A stretch of 64,000 nt of DNA from the NCBI GenBank assembly GCA_000987045.1, contig LAKY01000055.1, positions 62,001 through 126,000 of the forward strand. Reading direction: 5' to 3'. Below the pieces are notes generated by a model, which saw only the letters and a list, made by a program, of their open reading frames with translations, searched no databases and was not told where the DNA came from. Both the position numbers and the translations under genes were made by a program. The DNA comes from Clostridiales bacterium PH28_bin88. Its GTDB lineage: Bacteria > Bacillota > PH28-bin88. Within the stretch, counting starts at the first letter, position 1; every line of letters begins with the position of its first letter. Positions 40,459 to 49,022 of the stretch are shown here, piece after piece.

Positions 40459-41697
40459 CTAGGCACGTTTAGCACTAACGGTACACGGGATAAGAATCGA
40501 AAGAACTCCCGCTATTATTAGCAACCATGTATATGATTCTAAAACACTTTCCAGAGGCCAGGTTTCGGCCAGGAGGCCGGTTACGGCGGCACTCACCCCA
40601 CCCATGCCGAAGGAGAGGCCGAACATCATGCCGGAGGCCAAAACCGCTCTGGAGGCCAACAATTCCTGACCCAGGACAACCGTGGCAGGATAAGTGGATT
40701 CGATGAAAAAGTTGGTAATCAACAATAAGATTACAGCAGGAACTCCGGTGGTATGGAAAAACGCTACCAGGGTGACGGCGGAAATAAAGTTGGCAGCGGT
40801 GATCCCCCGGCGCCGGTCGATGGAGTCGGAGAACAGCCCGCCGCAAAGCCCGCCGATGGCCCCGGCAAGTAAAAACGCGGCGAGCACCTTCCCGGTAAAT
40901 AGGTAATCGTACCCCAGCGACGTGTAGTAAAACGGGAGGTAGACGGCCATCGCCCGGGAAACCCAACCTTTAAGGACCATCAGGCTGTTAAGCACCAGTA
41001 AAGCATAGGCGGTTCCGAATTTCCTCGGTCCTTCCCCAATCACTTTTGTTGGAACGGGTTGCACGTTTGGCCGCAGGCCGACCTTTTGCCGGATAAACGG
41101 GTTCCCCTCGGGGCGATAAAGCCACATCACCCCAGCCATCATCAACCCGGGTAATACCAGCACCAACAGGCTCGGCAATCCTCCCGCCCCTGTTGCAAGC
41201 GGGATAGTAACCAGTGGCGCCAAGGCAATTCCCAGGTTCCCCGCCGTAATGTAAAGGGACATCAACAAGCCCTTTTTTGGCCCGGCGGAAGCCGTCGCGA
41301 CCACGGAACCCAGGGGGTGAAAAACCGCGGAGCCAAGGCCGCCAATGCATGCCATTACCACCAGCATAGAGTAGTTGGGGGCAAAACCGATAGCACTAAA
41401 CCATCCCCCCACCCACACCAGGCTTAAAGGGAGCACCCACCCGCGGTTATAGCGATCCAGCACGATGCCTAAAAACGGTTGGGTCCAGGCTGATAGTACA
41501 GAAACTGTGGATACTGCGATGCCGGCCAACGCCATGGAAAACCCTAGCCTGGCGGAGAGCAGGGGCATTAAAGGGGTTAACATGGTGACATATGCATCGA
41601 CTAGCAAGTGAGCACCGGTAACCACAGCAAAGCCAGCGAGGGAATATCGTGCTACCCGGGATTGAACAGAAGCGATTACCTTGTCGCCAACGCTCAC
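40459..41697 (-). CDS. MFS transporter (Fsr-like branch)
   Basis: A 412-residue carrier with twelve spans. GAHLLVDAYVTMLTPLMPLL in span 1 and GIVLDRYNRGWVLPLSLVW after span 2 recall the fosmidomycin-resistance-like branch; GGLGSAVFHPLGSVVATASAGPKKG is a strong mark of that group. Export of a small anionic compound is the usual role there. The GTG at 41697 has AAGGA directly against it, which is too close, so the true start may be a few codons inside. It follows the LUD gene by 67 bases and precedes the decayed MBL copy by 12. Confidence 0.78.
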   Translation of the reverse strand: MSVGDKVIASVQSRVARYSLAGFAVVTGAHLLVDAYVTMLTPLMPLLSARLGFSMALAGIAVSTVSVLSAWTQPFLGIVLDRYNRGWVLPLSLVWVGGWFSAIGFAPNYSMLVVMACIGGLGSAVFHPLGSVVATASAGPKKGLLMSLYITAGNLGIALAPLVTIPLATGAGGLPSLLVLVLPGLMMAGVMWLYRPEGNPFIRQKVGLRPNVQPVPTKVIGEGPRKFGTAYALLVLNSLMVLKGWVSRAMAVYLPFYYTSLGYDYLFTGKVLAAFLLAGAIGGLCGGLFSDSIDRRRGITAANFISAVTLVAFFHTTGVPAVILLLITNFFIESTYPATVVLGQELLASRAVLASGMMFGLSFGMGGVSAAVTGLLAETWPLESVLESYTWLLIIAGVLSILIPCTVSAKRA

Positions 41698-41764
41698 TCC
41701 TTATGACCCCATTTCTAGCATACTGTTCACTGCGCCCAGCCGCGCCGGACGGGGTTGCCCATCA

Positions 41765-42424
41765 TTAAAAACCCAGCTCTTCGCCGACCAGGATTACTAC
41801 ATAATCCCCGGGGAATCTGCTCCTTTCCCTGGGGCGGCGGTGCAGGACCACCGTCACGTTACAGATCCTGTCCGGGCTGCTGCAGTTGGTGCATTGGCCG
41901 GTCTTGGCGCAAGGAGTTTCCCGTCCCAGCCGGACCGCGTTGATAGTGGCTGCGACCTGCTGGCTCCGTTCTAAAGCTGCCGGTACATCTCTCACTATTT
42001 TATTGACCCCGATCATCATAATCACCTTGCGGGGTCCAAAAATGGTGGCGCTCACCCGGTTGCCGGCGCCGTCAATATTGACAATCTCTCCGTCCGTGGT
42101 AACCGCGTTGGCACTGGTAAGAAAAACGTCACTCACCACCTGCTCCCGGCGAATACGGAGAACGTCTTCCGGTGAGAGTCCTTTTTGCCAGTGATCCAGC
42201 ACCTCGCAACCCCGTTGTCTTAACGGCTCTAAGACTTCCAACTCGCGGATTGTCACCGAACCGCCGCAGCCCACCCGCGACTCGGACGGAATAAGGCTTA
42301 ATACCAACTCCTTGGCTTCCTGTCTGGTAGAAACGTAGTAGGCTTCGTACCCCTTTTTCTTGAGCGCAGAGACGGTCGATTGGGCGCGTGCCTCGTAAAC
42401 CTTCTGCTTACTCTCTTCCCACAC
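41765..42424 (-). CDS. LUD-domain protein (LutC-like, former DUF162)
   Basis: A 219-residue LUD protein. VGCGGSVTIRELEVLEPL, LTSANAVTTDGEIVNIDGAGNRVSATIFGP and KVIMMIGVNKIVRDVPAALERSQQVAATINA are the family core, and the tail has CAKTGQCTNCSSPDRICN, four Cys that may bind a cluster or zinc. The start is GTG 42424, eight bases after AAGGAGG. In lactate utilisation LutC works with the Fe-S proteins LutA and LutB, which are absent here; stand-alone LUD proteins are common in anaerobes, with unknown roles. Upstream gene is the MBL-fold hydrolase, 70 bases away. Confidence 0.82.
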   Translation of the reverse strand: MWEESKQKVYEARAQSTVSALKKKGYEAYYVSTRQEAKELVLSLIPSESRVGCGGSVTIRELEVLEPLRQRGCEVLDHWQKGLSPEDVLRIRREQVVSDVFLTSANAVTTDGEIVNIDGAGNRVSATIFGPRKVIMMIGVNKIVRDVPAALERSQQVAATINAVRLGRETPCAKTGQCTNCSSPDRICNVTVVLHRRPRERSRFPGDYVVILVGEELGF

Positions 42425-42494
42425 AATTTTCTCCTCCTTCAACAATAAACTATCTGTTTCAAACCACTTCTTTTATTTGGGACGCAATCCTCTC

Positions 42495-43457
42495 TCAGGC
42501 GCTGTTACGGCGGTAGAACACCTTTTCCCGTTGAACGGTCTCAAGGGCTCCTGCTGCGCGGAGATAATCCAAGTGGGTAATGGTTTCCGACATGGCGAAG
42601 CGCCAATCATAGATTGACAGGTGCGGACCAAAAACCTTGGTGCAGACCTCATAAGCCGAGGACTCCCTGCCTACCGCCGCCAGCACCGCCGCCAACCTTT
42701 TCTCATGATGATCCAGGAACTCCGCCACGCGCTTCGAGGCTGAAGAAAACACGGGTCCGTGGGCAGGCAACACCACCTGGACGTTTAATTGTCTAATCTT
42801 TCTCAGCGAGTGCAAAAAATTAGCCAAGGGGTTTTCAGCGGCTCCCGGCCAACGACTAATGTTTGAGGTGATAGTCGGCAGAAGATGGTCTCCTGACAGG
42901 AGAATTCCTTCTCTACGGTTGTACAAGCACATGTGCCCGTCCGTATGCCCCGGGGTATAAAGGACTTGGTAGGTATCCTCGCCCAACATAATCTCTTGCC
43001 CCTCGGCTACAGTGGTGAGGTAGGGATGGGGCTGTACCATCAACCTGGTCTGAGCGCCCCGCTCCGCAATCTTTTCCACCAAATCAGCCGGCATTCCATT
43101 TGCCGCCAGAAAGCGGCCTGTCTCTACGGCCCTGAGGTCGCTTTTCCATACCACTTCTACCGATTTTCCGTCGATCTCGCTCATAAAAACCGGGGCACCG
43201 CTCTGCTCCTGCAACCAACCAGCCAGACCATAGTGATCCGGATGATAGTGAGTAACATAAATTGCCTTGATCTTTTTTAAGGGAAGGTTTAACCCGTCAA
43301 AAACAGCCTTCCATGCCTCTTGTGCAGGGGGATAGTTAATGCCGGTATCCACCACCCACCAGCCTTCAGAACCTCTGAAGAGATAACAGTTGACGTATTT
43401 CAACGGAAAAGGTACAGGGATTTTAACCATAAAAACGTTGGCCACTACTTGCTGCAA
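42495..43457 (-). CDS. Metallo-beta-lactamase-fold hydrolase
   Basis: A 320-residue MBL protein. VTHYHPDHYG gives the zinc motif HxHxDH (His70, His72, Asp74, His75), followed by TPGHTDGH and SGDHLLP (third and fourth metal sites), then VVLPAHGPVF, and a C-terminal winged-helix-like part (ETITHLDYLRAAGALETV) as in glyoxalase-II-like and LACTB2-type proteins. It probably hydrolyses a thioester or lactone. The start chosen is TTG 43457 after AAGGAG; ATG 43490 is an alternative. A damaged copy lies at 39895-40446. It is flanked by nitroreductase and LUD genes. Confidence 0.82.
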   Translation of the reverse strand: MQQVVANVFMVKIPVPFPLKYVNCYLFRGSEGWWVVDTGINYPPAQEAWKAVFDGLNLPLKKIKAIYVTHYHPDHYGLAGWLQEQSGAPVFMSEIDGKSVEVVWKSDLRAVETGRFLAANGMPADLVEKIAERGAQTRLMVQPHPYLTTVAEGQEIMLGEDTYQVLYTPGHTDGHMCLYNRREGILLSGDHLLPTITSNISRWPGAAENPLANFLHSLRKIRQLNVQVVLPAHGPVFSSASKRVAEFLDHHEKRLAAVLAAVGRESSAYEVCTKVFGPHLSIYDWRFAMSETITHLDYLRAAGALETVQREKVFYRRNSA

Positions 43458-43493
43458 CGCAACCTCTCCTTCACTTAGATCACATTCCATGTT

Positions 43494-44111
43494 TCAGATA
43501 CTCCCAAGATATATTTCCTCTAAGGCAAGCCGTGGCCTGGGTTTCGGGTAGCGCGCCGGATATCCTAGAGGGACTAGGGCTACTACTACAAGATGGTCTG
43601 GGAGGTTCAGTGTCTCTACGACCTTTTTGGGCTGAAAACGCTGTACCCAGCACGTTCCCAATCCTAAAGAGGTAGCCATCAGAACCAGATGTTCTATGGC
43701 AATGGCTACATTCAGCATGGCCTGTGGTTTAAAGTGTTTTGGGTCGCCCGAGTAATCCGGGTCCTTGATGCGCTCCGGTAAGGATACCTTCTGTTCTTCC
43801 TCCGGGTCCCCTTCCTTCAATAGCTGCGTCAAACGATGTTTAGTAGCGTCGGCCGTGTAGGTGCGCATATCAGCACAACAAACCATTACCACAGGAGCCT
43901 CTCCGACGTGCCGCTGCCCGAAAGCGGCTTCCTGCAGTTTCTGACGGGCAGCGGCGTCCTTCACCACAAAAAACCGTGAGGGTTGCCTGTTGGTGCCTGA
44001 CGGAGCCAACCGGGCTGCCTCCAGCAGTTCGATGATCACAACCTCGGAGATCGGGTCAGGCTTAAACATCCTGATACTCCTTCTGGCAACAATTACTTCT
44101 TTCAGATCCAT
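43494..44111 (-). CDS. Nitroreductase-family flavoprotein
   Basis: A 205-residue FMN protein: VIVARRSIRMFKPDPI (phosphate-binding Arg cluster at the N-terminus), APSGTNRQPSRFFVV, and GLGTCWVQRFQPKKV near the C-terminus. Such enzymes reduce nitro groups, quinones or enoate-like double bonds with NAD(P)H. GGAGG precedes ATG 44111. The insertion RTYTADATKHRLTQLLKEGDPEEEQK in the middle is somewhat longer than in small nitroreductases. Physiological substrate unknown. Confidence 0.85.
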   Translation of the reverse strand: MDLKEVIVARRSIRMFKPDPISEVVIIELLEAARLAPSGTNRQPSRFFVVKDAAARQKLQEAAFGQRHVGEAPVVMVCCADMRTYTADATKHRLTQLLKEGDPEEEQKVSLPERIKDPDYSGDPKHFKPQAMLNVAIAIEHLVLMATSLGLGTCWVQRFQPKKVVETLNLPDHLVVVALVPLGYPARYPKPRPRLALEEIYLGSI

Positions 44112-44135
44112 TTTGTTCCTCCAACCTGATTAGTG

Positions 44136-44399
44136 TTAATCAACTCTTGTTAGCGAAAAAGTAACAGTGTTTTTGCAGTCGGGGCACTGTAGTTCTTTGA
44201 GCGAGTTTATCCAGTCCACCTCATCAGTTTTCCGGCAGAAAGCGGAGAGATACGGCAACATGGCACTGATGGCATAGGAACACAGTGGAGTTTCCCCATC
44301 GCTGGCCACTACAGGATCATTTATGAAAAAGGCATCCCCTACCTTGTACCCCGCAGAGCATTTGCCTTTGACTTCTCTCACCTTAACCTCTACCCTCAT
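44136..44399 (-). CDS. TIGR04076-family small protein
   Basis: An 87-residue protein beginning MRVEVKVREVKGKCSAGYKVGD, with CSYAISAMLPYLSAFC in the centre and CPDCKN near the end. The N-terminal pattern and the central segment are those of TIGR04076, small proteins of anaerobes with no assigned role. The C-x2-C pair may bind metal. It has an AAGGGGAAG ribosome site and lies in the FAH-VOC-nitroreductase operon. Confidence 0.75.
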   Translation of the reverse strand: MRVEVKVREVKGKCSAGYKVGDAFFINDPVVASDGETPLCSYAISAMLPYLSAFCRKTDEVDWINSLKELQCPDCKNTVTFSLTRVD

Positions 44400-44448
44400 G
44401 GCACACTTCCCCTTTCGTCGTTCAGTTGTAGACTGGTTATCGTAAATC

Positions 44449-44898
44449 CTATACCCTCCACGCTTTCTGCATTCTTTCTTCCTGCGAAGCGTTTTTGAAA
44501 TCGCCCAGCCACTCCATCAGTTGCAGCACCACGCCAAACCCGTGCCTGGGGGACACCAGGGCTTCCCGCCTGACCCCTTCCACCTCTTCAAAATTGCTTA
44601 CCTTGACCTCTTCGGCAGCCAGAGTTTTGACAGCCTCGTCCAGGTTATCCACCTCCACCCCCATGTGCTGGATGCTTTCCCCAAATTTTTCGATGTGCTT
44701 TGCCACAAAGCCCTCCGGGTGGGTAGACTCCAGGAAGGAAAACAGGTTTTCCCCCACCTGGACGATTGCCACCCGGTATTGCCCCTTTTCGTTGACCTTT
44801 TCCAGGATGAACTTACCTCCGTAAAGTCTTTCACACTTCTTCACGGCTTCCTCCAAGTTTTTCACCGCAAAAGAGATGTGGTCCACCCGCTTAATCAT
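44449..44898 (-). CDS. VOC-family protein, methylmalonyl-CoA epimerase-like
   Basis: A 149-residue vicinal-oxygen-chelate protein: IKRVDHISFAVKNLEEAVK (first metal His), ESIQHMGVEVDNLDEAVKTL (second) and SPRHGFGVVLQLMEW (end motif). The layout resembles methylmalonyl-CoA epimerase, but an extra C-terminal helix (NASQEERMQKAW) is present. The ATG at 44898 is better spaced from GGGGGAG than the GTG one codon earlier. It follows the FAH gene by 20 bases. It may act on a CoA ester or a dioxygenase-type substrate; the anaerobic setting favours the former. Confidence 0.8.
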   Translation of the reverse strand: MIKRVDHISFAVKNLEEAVKKCERLYGGKFILEKVNEKGQYRVAIVQVGENLFSFLESTHPEGFVAKHIEKFGESIQHMGVEVDNLDEAVKTLAAEEVKVSNFEEVEGVRREALVSPRHGFGVVLQLMEWLGDFKNASQEERMQKAWRV

Positions 44899-44918
44899 CA
44901 CAACTCCCCCTTCAACAA

Positions 44919-45683
44919 TTATCTTGTATTCTTCATAACCACAGGGTTGGTCAGTACCCCAACACCCTCTACATAAACCTCCATCACGTCGCCATCACGA
45001 ATTGGGCTCACCCCGGCAGGCGTTCCCGTAAAAATGACATCCCCCGGGTAAAGGGTCATGATCTGGGACGTAAAACTAATAAGTTTAGCTACACTGTGAA
45101 TAAACAGGGCAGTGGTGGAATCCTGTTTCAATTTCCCGTTGAGCCAGCATTGGATTTTCAGGTCGCCAGGATCCAGGCCACTAGCGAGATATGGCCCCAG
45201 GGGCTTGAAGGTGTGGAAGGACTTGGCCCGGGTAAACTGCCGGTCCTTTTTTTGCAGTTCCCGGTCCGACACATCATTGCCGCAGGTATACCCCAGCACG
45301 TAGTCCAGGGCGTTTTCCTCGGGTATGTCCCGCCCCTCTCTGCCGATGACCGCCACCAGTTCCGCCTCGTGTTCCACCAGGTGATCGTACGGCAATACCA
45401 CCTCGTCCCCAGGGCCAACAATTGCCGTGGGGGAGACCATAAATACCATGGGCTCGTCGGGCAGATCCTTTTGCTTCTCTTCAGCATGGGCCTTGTAGTT
45501 CAGCCCCACAGCTATCATCTTTCCCGGAGTGACCGGGGAAAGCAGCTTGATTTCTACCAAGGGATAGGTAACCCCTGTGGGGAGGTGATCCCCGAACAGG
45601 TCTCCTTGAATTTCCATCACTACCTCCTCTTCCACCACACCGAACTTGATTTCATTCCCTACCATAAACCTGGCTAGTTTCAT
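44919..45683 (-). CDS. Fumarylacetoacetate hydrolase family protein
   Basis: A 254-residue FAH-fold enzyme: GKMIAVGLNYKAHAEE, the metal-binding region VEHEAELVAVIGREGRDIPEENALDYVLGYTCGNDVSDRELQ (in parts, with acidic ligands), SFHTFKPLGPYLASG and IMTLYPGDVIFTGTPAGVSPI. Family members cleave C-C bonds of 2-oxo or acylpyruvate compounds, or decarboxylate oxaloacetate, using magnesium. It is the first gene behind the sigma-54-like promoter at 45914-45930, with a leader of about 220 bases. The substrate is probably a ring-fission or dioxo acid. Confidence 0.85.
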   Translation of the reverse strand: MKLARFMVGNEIKFGVVEEEVVMEIQGDLFGDHLPTGVTYPLVEIKLLSPVTPGKMIAVGLNYKAHAEEKQKDLPDEPMVFMVSPTAIVGPGDEVVLPYDHLVEHEAELVAVIGREGRDIPEENALDYVLGYTCGNDVSDRELQKKDRQFTRAKSFHTFKPLGPYLASGLDPGDLKIQCWLNGKLKQDSTTALFIHSVAKLISFTSQIMTLYPGDVIFTGTPAGVSPIRDGDVMEVYVEGVGVLTNPVVMKNTR

Positions 45684-45725
45684 AATTACCTCCCTTATTC
45701 TATTAGTGGCCCACTTTCAGAATAC

Positions 45726-45803
45726 ACAGACTGCCGTTTGGACTCTTCTGTGAATTATCATGTAATGCAACACTAGACCCCTGAATGCAAGTTCGCAGTC
45801 TGT
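45726..45803. repeat. Spaced 9-bp inverted repeat in the FAH operon leader
   Basis: ACAGACTGC (45726-45734) and GCAGTCTGT (45795-45803) are perfect inverse copies 60 bases apart, between the sigma-54-like promoter and the FAH start. They could pair in the leader RNA. Otherwise the 352-base gap 45684-46035 shows no gene; a 60-codon open frame at 45717-45899 looks random. Confidence 0.4.
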
Positions 45804-45913
45804 ATGAGAACAAACCAGAACAGAAGTGTTACCACAACCCTTGACAACTCTAAAGCGAATTAGACAGTACCGCGCAAATACCATTTCAGCGAGTGCCAAT
45901 TCTTAAGTTTTTA

Positions 45914-45930
45914 TGCATAAACCATGCCAA
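45914..45930 (-). promoter_or_regulatory. Candidate sigma-54 (-24/-12) promoter for the FAH operon
   Basis: The minus strand reads TTGGCATGGTTTATGCA, differing from TTGGCACG-N4-TTGCA in two positions while keeping the GG/GC pair and their spacing. Upstream, TCGTT-AGACA-AACGA (about 45970-45984) is an inverted repeat that could bind an activator. Confidence 0.6.
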
Positions 45931-46035
45931 TAATATCCTCTTCTTTTAACAACCGGACTTTTTCATAATAATTCGTTAGACAAACGATACTCAGAGGATA
46001 AATTCAGAACTCTTGACAGGAACTATGCGCCTCAA

Positions 46036-46818
46036 TTAGCCCACCACAGCACCAGCGGTTACATTAATGTCCTCTCCGGTAATGTTTTTACCAGCTTCCC
46101 CGGCAAGGAACACCACCAAATCAGCTATATCCTTTTGCTCCACAAATCGTTGAAGAGGAGAACGGTTTAATTTCACTTTGCGCAATTCATCTACATCAAT
46201 TCCTTGCAGTTTTGCCTGCTTCTCGGTAACAAAGTCCAATCTTTCACCGGCTACCGCTCCCGGAACAATGGCATTTACACAAATGTTGTAGGGGCCGAGT
46301 TCAAGGGCTAGACCTCTGGTCAAGCCAATAATCCCGCCCTTGGCGGCACAATAACCGGCCCTGTTCGGTAAACCCGCTTTCCCCGCTACCGAAGACATGT
46401 TGATTATCCTCCCGCCACCACCTGTGATCATGTGGGGCACAACGGATCGGCAACATAAGTAAGTCCCTGTTAAACTGGAGTCGATCACCTCGTGCCAATC
46501 ATCCAGGCTTAGAGTGTGAACGGGCACAGTTGGACCCGGATCCCCGGCGTTATTTACCAAGATATCTATCCTCCCGTACTCTTCCAGGGTCTTTTCTACC
46601 ATTTCCATCACTTGACTTTCCTGGGTTACGTCAGTGACCACAGGGAGAGCAGACCCCCCTTCGTTCCTGATTTCCTCGGCCAAACTGATTATGCTACTTT
46701 CGTTGCGGGAAGTCAGGACTACTTTTGCACCAGCCTCCGCCACAGAAAGTGCTGTCTGCCGCCCGATCCCCCTGCTCGCTCCGGTTACAATGGCGACTTT
46801 TCCTTTTAGATATAACAA
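46036..46818 (-). CDS. Short-chain dehydrogenase/reductase
   Basis: A 260-residue SDR. Cofactor loop TGASRGIGRQ, VLTSRNES, NNAGDPG, catalytic SSVAG...YCAAK (Ser, Tyr, Lys) and a C-terminal GEDINVTAG are all in place. The acidic/basic pattern after strand 2 (TSRNE) leaves cofactor choice open. The TTG at 46818 is well spaced from GGGGAGG. It is the last gene of the 46-60 kb run. It may act on a 3-hydroxyacyl-CoA or a hydroxy acid produced by the aldolase encoded next to it. Confidence 0.87.
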   Translation of the reverse strand: MLYLKGKVAIVTGASRGIGRQTALSVAEAGAKVVLTSRNESSIISLAEEIRNEGGSALPVVTDVTQESQVMEMVEKTLEEYGRIDILVNNAGDPGPTVPVHTLSLDDWHEVIDSSLTGTYLCCRSVVPHMITGGGGRIINMSSVAGKAGLPNRAGYCAAKGGIIGLTRGLALELGPYNICVNAIVPGAVAGERLDFVTEKQAKLQGIDVDELRKVKLNRSPLQRFVEQKDIADLVVFLAGEAGKNITGEDINVTAGAVVG

Positions 46819-46872
46819 AATTAATCCTCCCCTTCATACCAATTTGTTGCTATTCACAAGCTATAAGTCATT

Positions 46873-47634
46873 TTATTTCCCCTTAAAACCCTTAACCATC
46901 CACTGGCAGCCCTTGTTGATGACACCGGTAATACCGGTTGCGAGGTACGTGATTCCCTTGTCTACCCATTTCAAGGCAGTATCAGGATCGGTAATTAAAA
47001 TCCCCACCTGCACCCTGGCTTCCAGCCCTTTTTCAATGATATCATCAATCGCCCTGGCCACCACCGGGTGATCGGTTTCGCCTGGGTAGCCCAGCGAAAC
47101 CGACAAGTCCGTGATCCCGATGAAGACGACATCCAGCCCCGGGACCGAAAGAATATCATCAACGCGAGACAATCCCTCCTGGTTCTCGATATGAACGATG
47201 ACCAGGGTCTCCTCGTTGGCTTTGTCCAAGGCCTCCCTCCCCCTGTTAAAGCCGTATTTTGCCATCCGGGTGGAAAAAGCGGTACCTCTTTTGCCGATTG
47301 GGGGATACTTGGTGAATTGAACCACAGCTTCGACCTGTTCTTTCGTCGAGGTCTGCGGTACCTGGATACCTTTCGCCCCCATATCAAGGGGACGGAGAAT
47401 CGACCCCTGATCAGCCATTGGCGGTCTTACCACAGGGTAAATATCGGAGGAGTACGCCGCGAGGATCATACTCTCGGTAGCACCGCTTACTCCCGCGGTG
47501 CCGTGTTCTTCATCGATGATAACGAAATCAAAACCGTTCAAGGCAGCAATTTCAACTAGCTGCGGAGATGGGATTCCGATAAACACGCCCAACACCGGTT
47601 TTCCCGCTTTGATTTCTTGTTTAATGTCTTTCAA
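46873..47634 (-). CDS. HpcH/HpaI-family class II aldolase
   Basis: A 253-residue aldolase: FVIIDEEHGTAG with the catalytic His44, QVPQTSTKEQVEAVV, HIENQEGL with a metal-binding Glu and FIGITDLSVSLGYPG with the metal-binding Asp. Family members cleave 4-hydroxy-2-oxo acids to pyruvate and an aldehyde. The start is TTG 47634, seven bases after AGGAGGG. It is a distant relative of the CitE-like lyase at 32897 but belongs to the free-acid (non-CoA) branch. It lies next to an SDR, suggesting oxidation or reduction of the aldolase product. Confidence 0.85.
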   Translation of the reverse strand: MKDIKQEIKAGKPVLGVFIGIPSPQLVEIAALNGFDFVIIDEEHGTAGVSGATESMILAAYSSDIYPVVRPPMADQGSILRPLDMGAKGIQVPQTSTKEQVEAVVQFTKYPPIGKRGTAFSTRMAKYGFNRGREALDKANEETLVIVHIENQEGLSRVDDILSVPGLDVVFIGITDLSVSLGYPGETDHPVVARAIDDIIEKGLEARVQVGILITDPDTALKWVDKGITYLATGITGVINKGCQWMVKGFKGK

Positions 47635-47744
47635 TCATTGACCCTCCTTAAAAAGATTTATTCAGCAAACCCTCCGGTCTAAGCATTAGATAGCATCCTC
47701 CCGTAATGCCACAGAGCAGCATGTTTTTATTAACAACATCGTAA

Positions 47745-48938
47745 TCAGCTATGATGCCGGCCTGAAATTGCACGGTAACGCGGCCGGCCGGCAAAATAGA
47801 CCAAAGCCCCGGTAACAACAAATAGTGCCGCTACCCGGTACATCACCGGATAACCCCATAATTGGGAAATAGCCCCCATGATTACAGCCCCTAGGCCGAT
47901 CCCCAGGTCCCATGCCATCAAGAACATGGCGTTGGCCGTCCCGAACCGCCCTGGTGAAACCTTGCTCACCGTCAGCGCCTGTAAGGTAGGTTGACAGGCG
48001 CCGATACCCGTACCGTAGACCGCGGCCGCCAACAGGTAGTGCCGGAATTCTCCCGCCACCGAGAGAATTAAACTGGAAGACGCAATTAGCAGCAAGCCCG
48101 GCAGAATAATCACGTTATAGCCAAACCGATCGGATCCCATACCCGCTAAGGGTCTGGTTGCTACCAGAAAAAATGAATATACTGTGTAAAAAAGCCCAAT
48201 CTGGGAAATTCCACGATGAGCGGCGTACAGGGGCAAAAATGTCACGATCCCGCTAAAACTAAGCATCATGAAAAATGCCACCACTACCGGATGCAGGGCA
48301 GAGAGTTCAAATAATGAATTCCTGGGAGAAGCATTTTTCTGTTGTTTGGACTGGATGCCGGCACCGCTGAGCAGGGCCAATCCGGCCAGTATCGACGCCG
48401 CGCCAAAAACCACCTGGTAGCTGGTTAGTTTGAGCAAGGTGATGGCCGCGCCCGGGGCAACGGCCATGGCAAGGTTGCCAAACATGCCGAAATAACCCAT
48501 CCCCTCCCCCCTGCGCTGAGCAGGGATCATGCCGGTGGCGATAGTACTGGCGGCAGTAGAAGCAGCGCTCCAGCCAAATCCGTGGACCGACCGAAGCAAA
48601 AACAATGCTAGAACCGTGGGCGCCCAGATGTAGGAAACCGCAATTATCGAGTAGATGAGCAGCCCAAACAGGTAAATGCGGCGGAAGCCTCGCCGGTCCA
48701 ACTCCCGGCCCAACCAGGGGCGCAGCGATAAGGCGGAGACGGTGAAAATCCCCGTAATCAGGCCCACGATAGATTCGCTAGCCCCCAGGTATTGGACATA
48801 CCTGGGGATAGTCGGCATCAAGCTGTAAAAAGATAGGAAAACAAGCATGTTGGCCAGACAAACCAAGACAAAATCCCGGGTCCAAATCCGAGTACAGGCA
48901 GAATTCAGGTCTTCCAGTTTACATATACCTTCTTGCAT
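47745..48938 (-). CDS. MFS transporter
   Basis: A 397-residue carrier with about twelve spans. GRELDRRGFRRIYLFGLLIYS is the MFS loop after span 2, and GMGSDRFGYNVIILPGLLLI its counterpart in the second half. PAQRRGEGMGYFGMFGNLAMAVAPGAA lies near span 5. The general type resembles drug or arabinose-exporter-like proteins. The ribosome site before ATG 48938 is poor. Substrate unknown; context suggests an organic acid or a related metabolite. Confidence 0.78.
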   Translation of the reverse strand: MQEGICKLEDLNSACTRIWTRDFVLVCLANMLVFLSFYSLMPTIPRYVQYLGASESIVGLITGIFTVSALSLRPWLGRELDRRGFRRIYLFGLLIYSIIAVSYIWAPTVLALFLLRSVHGFGWSAASTAASTIATGMIPAQRRGEGMGYFGMFGNLAMAVAPGAAITLLKLTSYQVVFGAASILAGLALLSGAGIQSKQQKNASPRNSLFELSALHPVVVAFFMMLSFSGIVTFLPLYAAHRGISQIGLFYTVYSFFLVATRPLAGMGSDRFGYNVIILPGLLLIASSSLILSVAGEFRHYLLAAAVYGTGIGACQPTLQALTVSKVSPGRFGTANAMFLMAWDLGIGLGAVIMGAISQLWGYPVMYRVAALFVVTGALVYFAGRPRYRAISGRHHS

Positions 48939-49022
48939 TTTTGTCTTGACGACCTTTCAAAAGTAGATACTAGACCTCTGTAAAGGGTTAACAGGCAACA
49001 CGGGGCTGGTTTGTGCTTCAAA

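Noticed and set aside
45717-45899. 60-codon open frame on the minus strand between the FAH and SDR genes
   Set aside because: No ribosome site, no recognisable motif, and it lies in the leader of the FAH operon below a promoter; composition looks random.
45872-45920. TTGGCAC followed by TTGC on the minus strand near 45.9 kb
   Set aside because: The two halves are too far apart for a -24/-12 promoter; the site at 45914-45930 fits properly instead.
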